Shown piece by piece: positions 51,500 through 58,874 of a stretch of DNA of 64,000 bases. The notes below the pieces were generated by a model, which saw only the letters and a list, made by a program, of their open reading frames with translations, did no database searches and was not told where the DNA came from. Source of the stretch: Streptomyces griseosporeus (GTDB lineage Bacteria > Actinomycetota > Actinomycetes > Streptomycetales > Streptomycetaceae). How positions within the stretch are numbered: position 1 is the stretch's first letter; each line of letters opens with the position of its first letter. Both the position numbers and the translations under genes were made by a program. Location: assembly GCF_014656055.1 (NCBI RefSeq), contig NZ_BNBR01000009.1, forward strand, positions 62,001 through 126,000. Reading direction: 5' to 3'.

Positions 51500-52840
51500 T
51501 CAGTGGTTGGCCTTCCAGTCGGCCTGCGCCTCGTTCAGCTGGTCGGCCAGCCGGTCCAGGAAGTCCTTCGCGCTCATCTTCCCGAGCAGCACCTTCTGGA
51601 AGTTCGGCTCGTTGTCGGCCTTGGAGAGGGTGTTCCAGTCGGGCAGGTAGTAGGGCAGCTGGACGATGGTCGTCGACCCGTCCGACAGCGCCGCCGCGGC
51701 CAGCTTGGTCGGCTCCGCCTTCTGGATCCACGGGTCCCGCGCCGCCTCCGTGTTGGCGGGCACCTGCCCGGCCGACTCGTTGAACTTCGAGTTCTCCGCG
51801 TGCGAGAGGGCGAACTCGATGAACTTCCAGGCGGCCTCCTTGTTCTTGGAGCTCTTGAACACGCCGAGCCCGTCGACCGGGTTGGAGACCTGCACCCGCT
51901 TGCCGCCGGGGCCGGTCGGCTGCGGGATACCGCGGAACTTGCCGGTGCCGAGCGCCTTCACATGGTCCTGGTAGGAGCCCAGGTTGTGGTTGAGCATGCC
52001 GATCTTGCCGGTGTCCCACTGGGCGACCATCTTGGTGAAGTCGTTGTTCACGTCGGCCGCGGGAGTGGCCTTCTTGTACAGGGCGGCGTACTTCTCCAGG
52101 GCGGCCACGTTCTTCGGGTCGTTGACCGTGGTCTTGTCGCCGTTCCAGAACGAGGTGATCCCGGACTGCCCGTACATCGCGTCGAGGGCCTGCGCGATGG
52201 AGCCGGCGCCGCCGCGGATGGTGTAGCCGAACTCGTTCTTGCCGGAGTCCGTCAGCTTCTGCGCGGCCGTGTAGAAGGCGTCCCAGGTCTCCGGTGCCTT
52301 CAGGCCGGCCGCCTGGAACAGGTCGGTGCGGTAGTACAGGACGCCGTTGTTGGCGGAGGTCGGGATCGAGTACAGGGTGTCGCCCGTGCCGCCGGCCGCC
52401 TTCAGCGACTTCACGAACTCCTCGTTGAGCTTGCCGTTCAGGGGCGACTTGGCGAGCCGGCCGTCCAGCGGCTCCAGCGCGTTCTGCGCGGAGAACTCGG
52501 CGATCATCGCCGCGCCCACGCCGCCGACGTCGGGCAGCCCGCCGCCCTGGATCGCGGTGTCGACCTTGGACTGGTACTCCTTCGCGGCGATCCCCACGTA
52601 CTTGACCTTGATGCCGGGGTTCGCCTTCTCGAAGTCGGCGATGATCTCCTTCCAGATGTCCGTGCGGACGCCGCCGTTGTTGTCCCAGAAGACGATCTCG
52701 CCCTTGCCGCTGCCCTCGGCGCCCTTGTCGCCGCCGGTGCCGCTGCCGTCGTCACCGCAGGCGGTCGCGGTCAGCGCGAGGGCGGAGCCCAGGGCGACGG
52801 CGATGGCGGCACGTCTGCTTCTGCTGATGCTGCTCTTCAT
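51500..52840 (-). CDS. Sugar ABC transporter substrate-binding lipoprotein
   Basis: Extracellular solute-binding protein family 1, 446 residues. The lipobox LTATAC gives lipidated Cys28, followed by GDDGSGTGGDKG. Further features are IVFWDNNGGVRTDIWKEIIADFEKANPGIKVKYVGI in outline, YSIPTSANNGVLYYRTDLFQAAGL, WDTGKIGMLNHNLGSYQDH and a C-terminal NEAQADWKANH. It should deliver an oligosaccharide, probably pectin- or arabinan-derived, to the two permeases at 56919-58750. Being the last gene of that set is unusual for a binding protein. ATG 52840 is preferred over the longer upstream frame. Confidence 0.92.
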   Translation of the reverse strand: MKSSISRSRRAAIAVALGSALALTATACGDDGSGTGGDKGAEGSGKGEIVFWDNNGGVRTDIWKEIIADFEKANPGIKVKYVGIAAKEYQSKVDTAIQGGGLPDVGGVGAAMIAEFSAQNALEPLDGRLAKSPLNGKLNEEFVKSLKAAGGTGDTLYSIPTSANNGVLYYRTDLFQAAGLKAPETWDAFYTAAQKLTDSGKNEFGYTIRGGAGSIAQALDAMYGQSGITSFWNGDKTTVNDPKNVAALEKYAALYKKATPAADVNNDFTKMVAQWDTGKIGMLNHNLGSYQDHVKALGTGKFRGIPQPTGPGGKRVQVSNPVDGLGVFKSSKNKEAAWKFIEFALSHAENSKFNESAGQVPANTEAARDPWIQKAEPTKLAAAALSDGSTTIVQLPYYLPDWNTLSKADNEPNFQKVLLGKMSAKDFLDRLADQLNEAQADWKANH

Positions 52841-52889
52841 TGGTCGGCTCTCTTCTTCTGGATCCAACGGAGATACGGAGGTGTGGGAG

Positions 52890-53276
52890 TCAGCGGTGGC
52901 CGGACGGCGCCCGGCCGTCCGTGCCCCTGAGGTGGTCGGCGACGGTGTGCACGTCGCCGAGCTGCTTCTGCGGGCCGGAGAAGCGGCTCACCAGCGCCGG
53001 CACGGCGGCTGCGGGGTCGAGCCGGTAGGGGCCCGCGCCGCCGGTGGTGCCGCCGGCGAGGGAGGCGAAGCCGTGCGGCCGGTCGGACCAGCGCGGGGCG
53101 GCGGACGCGGGCGCGGGGGACGAGGGCGCGGCGGCCTTCGCCTCCCCCACCGCGCCGAGCCCGTGGGCGGCGACCAGCCCGGCGACGGCGGCGAGGACGA
53201 CTCCGGATCTCGGCGCGGCTCCGGCCACGGACCTGGCCAGGGCTCTCGGCAAGCGCTTGCTGGGGATGTGCGTCAT
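52890..53276 (-). CDS. Short secreted protein resembling a truncated pectate lyase N-terminus
   Basis: A 128-residue open frame with a signal-peptide-like start (SKRLPRALARSVAGAAPRSG, hydrophobic VVLAAVAGLVAAHG). A Pro/Ala linker follows, then PHGFASLAGGTTGGAG. That last stretch looks like the first strand of PL1 pectate lyases, which often begin GFA...GTTGGAGG, but the catalytic beta helix is missing. The remainder, PYRLDPAAAVPALVSRFSGPQKQLGD in outline, matches nothing I know. It may be a deletion remnant or a short secreted factor. A GCAAGCGCTTGC palindrome is embedded at codons 6-9. It lies between the binding-protein and GH43 genes of one transcript. Confidence 0.6.
   Translation of the reverse strand: MTHIPSKRLPRALARSVAGAAPRSGVVLAAVAGLVAAHGLGAVGEAKAAAPSSPAPASAAPRWSDRPHGFASLAGGTTGGAGPYRLDPAAAVPALVSRFSGPQKQLGDVHTVADHLRGTDGRAPSGHR
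53249..53260. promoter_or_regulatory. GCAAGCGCTTGC palindrome, LacI-family operator type
   Basis: A perfect 12-base palindrome with the AAGCGCTT core typical of LacI/GalR-family operators lies just inside the short lyase-like gene. It is about 410 bases before the binding-protein start on the minus strand. A related core lies upstream of the permease genes at 58811-58823. Confidence 0.5.
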
Positions 53277-53307
53277 TGCGGCTCCCGACAGGCGTACGAA
53301 CAGGGGG

Positions 53308-54846
53308 TCAGAGGGCGGTGATGCGGAACCGGGTGAACGTGGCGGCGCCGGCGGGTGACCGCCCGTCGGGCGCGAGGGCGAACAGGCCCAGCAGGGCACC
53401 GACCCAGCGCCAGGGGGTGGCGGCGAAGACGGGGCCGGAGGGCCGGAAGCCGTCGCCGGTGTCGGCGAGGAAGCGGCAGCGGGCGCCCGCGCCGATCTCG
53501 ATCCGCAGCCGGGCCCGCCCGTCGGGCGCGGGCCGGGGATGCCCGGCGTCCCGCTCACGCTCGGCGACGCCCTCCGCGAACCGGTGCACCAGGTGGACCG
53601 TCCCGTCGGCCCCGCGCTGCAGCCCGATCCAGGAGAAGGCGTCCCCCAGCACCGCGAGTCCGGCCCGGGCCCCGGGCTCCTCGCTGTCGAGGCGCAGTTC
53701 GACCTCGGCGGCGGATGGCAGTCCGGGCAGCCGCTGGGTGAGCACGTTCGGCAGCCTGCGCAGGTCGTGCGCGTCGGCCGTGCGCACGCAGGTGAGGCGG
53801 AGCCCGTCCCCGGAGTGCTGGGTGGCCCAGCCGTCCTGTGGGTTCGCCGTCCACTGCCACTGCCGGCCGAAGCGCCCGCCGGGGAAGTCGTCGTCGGCCG
53901 CGGGCGCGGCGGGCGCCTGCGCGGGCAGGGCGGGCCTGCGGTGCTCGGTGACGGGCGCGCCCTCGTCGCCGAGCACCGGCCAGCCCTCCTCGTCCCAGCG
54001 CATCGGCTGGAGATGGACGACCCGGCCGTAGGCGCCCCGCTGCTGAAAGTGCAGGAACCAGTCCTCGCCCGCGGCGGTGCGCACCCAGCCGCCCTGGTGG
54101 GGGCCGTTGACGTCGGTGTCCTTCTGCTCCAGGACGATCCGCTCTTCGTACGGTCCGAAGAAGTCGCGGGAGCGGAAGGCGCCCTGCCAGCCGGTCTCCA
54201 CTCCCCCGGCGGGCGCGAGGATCCAGAACCAGCCGTCGTGCCGGTACAGCTTGGGCCCTTCGAGGGTGAACCAGCCGGGCATGCGGTCGGCGTCCACGAT
54301 CAGCTTGCCCTCGTCGAGCAGGGAGGTGCCGTCGGGGTGCATACGGTGGCCGGTGAGGCGGTTCTTGACGCCGGAGCGGGACTTGGCCCAGGCGTGCACC
54401 AGGTAGGCCTCGCCGGTCTCGTCGTCCCACAGGGGGCACGGGTCGATCAGGCCCCTGCCCGCCTTGACCAGGTGCGGGCGGGTCCAGGGGCCGCGGATCC
54501 CGGGGGCGTTGACCTGGAAGACGCCCTGGTCGGGGTCGCCCCAGAAGATCCAGAACCGGTCGTCGTGGTGGCGGATCGAGGGTGCCCAGACGCCGCAGTC
54601 GTGGCGGGGTGCCGCGAACGTCTCCTCCGGTTCCAGGCGGTCCAGGGCGTGCCCCACGAGGGTCCAGTCGACCAGGTTGCGCGAGTGCAGCAGGGGCAGT
54701 CCGGGGACGCGGCCGAAGCTGGAGGCGGTCAGGTAGAAGTCGTCGCCGACACGCACCACGTCGGGGTCGGACCAGTCGGCGTTCAGGACGGGGTTGCGGT
54801 ACGTCGCCCCGCCCGGCTGCCCGCCGGGCTCCCGGTGCGTCGTCAC
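53308..54846 (-). CDS. Intracellular GH43 glycoside hydrolase with C-terminal beta-sandwich domain
   Basis: Glycoside hydrolase of 512 residues without a signal peptide, so it acts on imported oligosaccharides. The N-terminal five-blade propeller has YRNPVLNADWSDPDVVRVGDDFYLTASSF in outline with the base aspartate, WAPSIRHHDDRFWIFWGDPDQG, LIDPCPLWDDETGEAYLVHAWAKSRSG and the acid in FTLEGPKLYRHDGWFWIL. From about residue 330 a jelly-roll domain common to GH43 xylosidase/arabinofuranosidase subfamilies follows (DDDFPGGRFGRQWQWTANPQ, LAVLGDAFSWIGLQRG). The GTG overlaps the PmoA-like stop. Beta-xylosidase or arabinofuranosidase activity is likely. Confidence 0.9.
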   Translation of the reverse strand: MTTHREPGGQPGGATYRNPVLNADWSDPDVVRVGDDFYLTASSFGRVPGLPLLHSRNLVDWTLVGHALDRLEPEETFAAPRHDCGVWAPSIRHHDDRFWIFWGDPDQGVFQVNAPGIRGPWTRPHLVKAGRGLIDPCPLWDDETGEAYLVHAWAKSRSGVKNRLTGHRMHPDGTSLLDEGKLIVDADRMPGWFTLEGPKLYRHDGWFWILAPAGGVETGWQGAFRSRDFFGPYEERIVLEQKDTDVNGPHQGGWVRTAAGEDWFLHFQQRGAYGRVVHLQPMRWDEEGWPVLGDEGAPVTEHRRPALPAQAPAAPAADDDFPGGRFGRQWQWTANPQDGWATQHSGDGLRLTCVRTADAHDLRRLPNVLTQRLPGLPSAAEVELRLDSEEPGARAGLAVLGDAFSWIGLQRGADGTVHLVHRFAEGVAERERDAGHPRPAPDGRARLRIEIGAGARCRFLADTGDGFRPSGPVFAATPWRWVGALLGLFALAPDGRSPAGAATFTRFRITAL

Positions 54847-55685
54847 TGCGTCACCGCCTTCCGCACCAGCGCCGCCGCCTCGTCGCGGCCGAGCGGGCCG
54901 TCGGCGACGACGGTGACGATCCGCCGTACGACGGTCTCGCCGGGCGGGATCGGGAGCCGCTCGGCGGAGGCGAGGGAGGAGCCCACGCCGGGGTACTCGG
55001 CGGCGCGCACGAACCAGGGGTCGCGCCGGGTGGCGTCGGTGGCGCCGGCGAAGACCAGCGTCCACGTGGAGCCGGCGAGGGCCAGCCAGTCGGCGGGGCG
55101 GCCGTGCGCCTCCTCCTCGCCGTCGGCGTCGGCGGTGAAGACCCGCGGGGCCGCCTCCTCCTTGCGGGCCCGCCAGAAGAAGCCGCCGTACGCGGCGCCC
55201 GGGCGGCCGTTGGTGGCGGGACTGCCGATGGACAGCAGGCCGGAGGTGGTGTTGGTCAGGGAGAAGGTGAAGTCCAGCGCCCAGGCGGTGGAGGTGAGTT
55301 CGGTGGCGGCGACCGTGCGGCGCTCGCGCAGCAGCTCGGACCCGGCGGCGAGCCAGCGCAGCTCCTCCACGAAGCCGTCGGGGTCGCGCAGCTGGAAACC
55401 GAGATGGCGCTGGGCGCCGTGGTTGTCCAGCTCGGTCGGCCCCTGGTCGCGGACGAAGGTGCGCCCGCCCCAGAAGTTGTGCCCCTCGACGTCGGGAACG
55501 GCGACACCGACGCCGAGGTGGTGTGCGTGGTCGGCGGGGCTCAGCTCGGTGACGGCCGTGCCGGCCAGGGTGGTGACGGGGTGCAGGTAGGGGCGCGGGG
55601 AGAGCCGGGCGGGCAGCTCGGGCCGGACGACGTACCGGCCGACGGGGCGGCCGGCGACGCGCAGGACCGGGGCGGTGTCGGTCAT
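54843..55685 (-). CDS. PmoA/DUF6807-family protein
   Basis: A 280-residue cytoplasmic protein of the family annotated PmoA-like or DUF6807, common in sugar-catabolic clusters next to Gfo/Idh/MocA genes. Visible segments are YVVRPELPARLSPRPYLHPV, SPADHAHHLGVGVAVPDVEGHNFWGG (His-rich, probable ligand site), LDNHGAQRHLGFQLRD, FFWRARKEEAAPRVFTADADG and LVFAGATDATRRDPWFVRAAEYPGVG. The methane-monooxygenase label is historical; no membrane helices are present. It overlaps both neighbours by four bases, so it is tightly coupled to MocA and GH43. The reaction is unknown; a galactose-mutarotase-like fold is possible. Confidence 0.83.
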   Translation of the reverse strand: MTDTAPVLRVAGRPVGRYVVRPELPARLSPRPYLHPVTTLAGTAVTELSPADHAHHLGVGVAVPDVEGHNFWGGRTFVRDQGPTELDNHGAQRHLGFQLRDPDGFVEELRWLAAGSELLRERRTVAATELTSTAWALDFTFSLTNTTSGLLSIGSPATNGRPGAAYGGFFWRARKEEAAPRVFTADADGEEEAHGRPADWLALAGSTWTLVFAGATDATRRDPWFVRAAEYPGVGSSLASAERLPIPPGETVVRRIVTVVADGPLGRDEAAALVRKAVTQ

Positions 55686-56836
55686 CGGGTGCTCACCTCT
55701 CTCGGCAGGGCGTGGGCGGCCGGCGCCCAGGGGGCGCCCAGTTCGGAGTAGAGGGCGAGGGTGTCCGCGGCGGCGGCGACGAGCCCGTCGACGCCGGGCA
55801 CCACCCGGCGGCCCTCCTCGGGCAGCGGGTGCCAGGCCGATTCGGGCAGCGGAGCCGGGTCGGGGGCCGTGCGGATCGCCTCGACGACCCGCATGAAGGC
55901 GCCGGTGGTCTCCGGCGGCACGAGCAGGTCCGCGCCGGTGGTGAGGTGCGCGGCGAGGTTCTCCAGCAGGTCGGTGCGGCCGTACTCGAATTCCTCGGGG
56001 CCGTGGTCGGCGCGCTGGAGCAGGACGCGGTCCTGCTTGTACCAGAAGGTGATCCGGCCGCGCGTGCCGTGCACCAGCACATACGGCTCGTCCGGGTGCT
56101 CGGCGCACAAGGTGGCGGCGACGGTGACCTGGAGGTCCCGGCCGGTGGTGACGCGGACGCAGGAGGTGTCGTCGGACTCGATGGCGTTGGCGCGCAGCAG
56201 CTCGGTCTCGATGCGGGTGACGTCCTCGGCGCGGGCGGCGCCGGCCAGGGCGAGGGCGGTGGCGACGGCGTGGGCGAGGGGGTTGGTGAGGGCCCCGTCG
56301 ACCACGTCCACGCCGTTCAGGCGCCGCCTGCCCGCCCAGGGGGCGCGCCGGAAGTAGGCCTCGGGGCGGGCCCAGGGGCCGGCCCCGCCGACGCCGGTGA
56401 CCTCGCCGATCAGACCGTCGGCGATCATCCGCCGGATCGCGGGCAGCGCGTGCGAGCCGAGCGACTGGAAGCCGATCTGGCAGGCGACGCCGGCGCGGGC
56501 GACGCCGTCGGCCATCCGCCGGTACTCGGCGTACGACGGCGCGGGCGGCTTCTCCAGCAGCAGGTGCACGCCCCGCTCGGCGGCGGTCAGCGCGAGGTCG
56601 GTGTGGGTGGGGATGGGCGTGCAGACGACGGCGGCGCGGGCGCCGGTGGCGTCCAGGAGGGCACCGAAGTCGCTGGACTGCCGCGGGAGTTCACCGCCGA
56701 ACTCGTCCTCGGTCAGCGGGGTCAGCTCGCAGATCCCCACGAGCCGCACCACGCCCCGGTCCTGGAGGCGGCGGATGTTCTCGACGTGCCAGCGGCCGTG
56801 TCCGCGCGCGCCGGCGAGCACCACAGGTACGGTCAT
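55682..56836 (-). CDS. Gfo/Idh/MocA-family NAD(P)-dependent oxidoreductase
   Basis: Sugar oxidoreductase of 384 residues. The N-terminal Rossmann fold starts VPVVLAGARGHGRWHVENIRRLQD, an atypical nucleotide loop, then VVCTPIPTHTDLALTAAERGVHLLLEKPPAPSYAEY with the EKP motif. The C-terminal alpha/beta domain has GEVTGVGGAGPWARPEAYFRRAPWAGRRRLNGVDVVDGAL in outline and a late CVRVTTGRDLQVTVAATL. The substrate is unknown. Members can oxidise sugars at C1 or C3 or catalyse redox-assisted glycoside cleavage. Four-base overlap with the PmoA-like gene suggests joint function on an imported saccharide. Confidence 0.88.
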   Translation of the reverse strand: MTVPVVLAGARGHGRWHVENIRRLQDRGVVRLVGICELTPLTEDEFGGELPRQSSDFGALLDATGARAAVVCTPIPTHTDLALTAAERGVHLLLEKPPAPSYAEYRRMADGVARAGVACQIGFQSLGSHALPAIRRMIADGLIGEVTGVGGAGPWARPEAYFRRAPWAGRRRLNGVDVVDGALTNPLAHAVATALALAGAARAEDVTRIETELLRANAIESDDTSCVRVTTGRDLQVTVAATLCAEHPDEPYVLVHGTRGRITFWYKQDRVLLQRADHGPEEFEYGRTDLLENLAAHLTTGADLLVPPETTGAFMRVVEAIRTAPDPAPLPESAWHPLPEEGRRVVPGVDGLVAAAADTLALYSELGAPWAPAAHALPREVSTR

Positions 56837-56918
56837 GGGATCCTCCCCGCTCCGGCGCCGCGCGCCACCGCCCGGTCGGCGGCCGCGTGCAGGGCGCTGC
56901 CGTTCCGGCTCTTGGCCA

Positions 56919-57818
56919 TCAGCCCTTCACCGCCCCCGCGCTGAAGCCGGTGATCAGCCACTTCTGGATGAACGCGAACACGATCACCACCGGGACGGCG
57001 GCGATGATGCCGCCCGCGGCGAGCGCGCCGAGGTCGACGCTGTCCGCGCTCATCAGGGAGTTCAGACCGACCGGAATGGTCTGCTTGCTCTGGTCGGACA
57101 GGAACATGAGCGCGAACAGGAAGTGGTTCCAGGCGTGCACGAAGGCGAAGGAGCCGACGGCGATCAGACCGGGCCGCAGCAGCGGCAGCACGACGATGCG
57201 GAACGCGGTGAAGCGGCTGCAGCCGTCCACCCAGGCGGCCTCCTCCAGGGAGGGCGGCACGTTCCGGATGAAGCCGCTGATCAGGATCATCGACAGCGGC
57301 AGCTGGAACACCGTCTCGGCGATGATCACACTGCCCAGCGAGTTGATCATTTTCAGCTCGGCGAAGATCTGGAACAGCGGAACGAGCAGCAGCGCGCCCG
57401 GAACGAACTGCGAACAGAGCAGAGCGAGCATGAATGCTCGTTTGATCCTGAAGTCGAACCGGGCGAGGGCGTAGCCGCCGGCCAGGGCGACGACCGTGGT
57501 CAGCACCAGGGTCGCGATGCCGGTGAGGACGCTGTTCTGGAAGTAGGTGCCGAATTCCCGCTCGGTCCACACCTTCTCGAAGTGCTCGAACGTCATGGGC
57601 CAGGGCACGAGCGAGGACGAGCCGGCCGGGCGCAGCGCGAAGAGCAGGATCCAGTAGAAGGGGATCAGCGTGAACAGCAGGTAGATCGACAGCGGAACGT
57701 AGATCTGCCAGCGGGGGACCTCGTCCCAGGTGCGGCGCTTGTGGTGCGGGCGTGGCGCTTTGGTCACGGGCACGCGCGCGGGGGCGGGGGCGAGGGCGGG
57801 TGCCTCCTTGGTGCTCAC
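56919..57818 (-). CDS. Sugar ABC transporter permease, MalG type
   Basis: Inner-membrane permease of 299 residues with six helices. A long Ala/Pro N-terminus (MSTKEAPALAPAPARVPV) precedes helix one (IYVPLSIYLLFTLIPFYWILLFAL). The conserved EAA loop is SLEEAAWVDGCSRFTAFRIVVLPLLRPGLIAV. The C-terminus WLITGFSAGAVKG is typical of MalG-like proteins. GTG 57818 overlaps the MalF-like stop by four bases. An 82-base gap with no gene precedes the MocA gene. No cognate ATPase gene is present in the window, so a shared MsiK-type ATPase probably drives it. Confidence 0.93.
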   Translation of the reverse strand: MSTKEAPALAPAPARVPVTKAPRPHHKRRTWDEVPRWQIYVPLSIYLLFTLIPFYWILLFALRPAGSSSLVPWPMTFEHFEKVWTEREFGTYFQNSVLTGIATLVLTTVVALAGGYALARFDFRIKRAFMLALLCSQFVPGALLLVPLFQIFAELKMINSLGSVIIAETVFQLPLSMILISGFIRNVPPSLEEAAWVDGCSRFTAFRIVVLPLLRPGLIAVGSFAFVHAWNHFLFALMFLSDQSKQTIPVGLNSLMSADSVDLGALAAGGIIAAVPVVIVFAFIQKWLITGFSAGAVKG

Positions 57819-58750
57819 TTGTCACCGCCTCCGAACTTGCTCAGCCGCAGATAGACGATCGAGCAGAAGAGAAGGATCACGAACGCCACGGTGGTGAGGG
57901 CGGACGCGTAGCCGAAGTTGTGGGCGTCGACGGAGGTGTGGGCGATGTACAGCGGGAGCGTCGTCGTCTCGCCGGCCGGTCCGCCGCCGGTCAGGGTGTA
58001 GAGCAGGTCGACGTTGTTGAACTCCCACACCGCGCGCAGGAGCGTCGACAGGACGATGGCGTCCTTCAGGTGCGGCAGGGTGATGTGCCAGAACTGCTTG
58101 AGCCGGCTCGCCCCGTCGACCTCGGCGGCCTCGTACAGGTCCTTGGAGACGGACTGAAGGTCGGCGAGGATGAGGATCGCGAAGAAGGGCACGCCCCGCC
58201 ACAGGTCGGCGACGACCGCCGCGGGGAAGACGGTGGAGGTGTCCGACAGCCAGCTGGTGCCGTAGGAGCCGATGCCCATGTCGGCGAGGTAGCGGGTGAT
58301 GCCGGTCTGGGAGTTGTACAGCAGCACCCAGATCGCGGAGGTGAGCACGCCGGAGACGGCCCACGGCGAGAACACCAGGGCGCGGCCGAGGCCCCGGCCC
58401 ACGAAGGTCTGGTTGACGATGAGGGCGAGGGCGAGACCGAACAGCAGCTGGAGTCCTACCTCGACGACGACCCACTTGGCGCTGAAGGTCAGCGTGTCCC
58501 AGAACTGCGGGTCGTCGGTGAAGGCGTGGACGAAGTTGTCGAAGCCCGCGTAGCCGTTCCGCCACGGTTTGGTGGGGTTGTAGTTCTGCAGGCTGTAGTA
58601 GAAGACGCTGATGACCGGATAGGCGATGAACCCCAGCATCAGCAGGGCGGCCGGCGCGATCAGCAGGTACGGCAGCCTGCGCGGCGTGGCGGAGGCACGG
58701 CGCCGCCTCGGTGGCGCGGGCGGTTTCGCCACGGCTGCGGCTTGGGCCAT
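57815..58750 (-). CDS. Sugar ABC transporter permease, MalF type
   Basis: Permease of 311 residues, six helices. The start RRRASATPRRLPYLLIAPAALLMLGFIAYPVISVFYYSLQNY in outline is typical of actinobacterial UgpA/MalF proteins. The EAA loop is LYEAAEVDGASRLKQFWHITLPHLKDAIVLSTL. It is the first gene of the leftward import operon. Three 16-base-spaced GGGAAGCGC repeats lie 29-73 bases before its ATG. It pairs with the MalG-type gene. Confidence 0.93.
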   Translation of the reverse strand: MAQAAAVAKPPAPPRRRRASATPRRLPYLLIAPAALLMLGFIAYPVISVFYYSLQNYNPTKPWRNGYAGFDNFVHAFTDDPQFWDTLTFSAKWVVVEVGLQLLFGLALALIVNQTFVGRGLGRALVFSPWAVSGVLTSAIWVLLYNSQTGITRYLADMGIGSYGTSWLSDTSTVFPAAVVADLWRGVPFFAILILADLQSVSKDLYEAAEVDGASRLKQFWHITLPHLKDAIVLSTLLRAVWEFNNVDLLYTLTGGGPAGETTTLPLYIAHTSVDAHNFGYASALTTVAFVILLFCSIVYLRLSKFGGGDK

Positions 58751-58778
58751 GACTGTTCTCCGTTCTGGTACGTCGTGC

Positions 58779-58823
58779 GGGAAGCGCGTCGTCCGGGAAG
58801 CGCGTCCCGCGGGAAGCGCTTTC
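58779..58823 (-). promoter_or_regulatory. Three-copy 16-bp operator-like array upstream of the sugar permease operon
   Basis: GGGAAGCGC occurs at 58779, 58795 and 58811, exactly 16 bases apart. The first two copies are followed by GTC, while the last reads into the LacI-type near-palindrome GGAAGCGCTTTC. The array lies between the end of the dehydratase operon and the MalF-type start. It is a strong candidate operator region for a LacI-family regulator encoded elsewhere. Confidence 0.65.
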
Positions 58824-58874
58824 TCGACGGGCAGGGCGGTGCGCGGTCGGTCGTGCGGTGCTTGAAGGCGGCGG

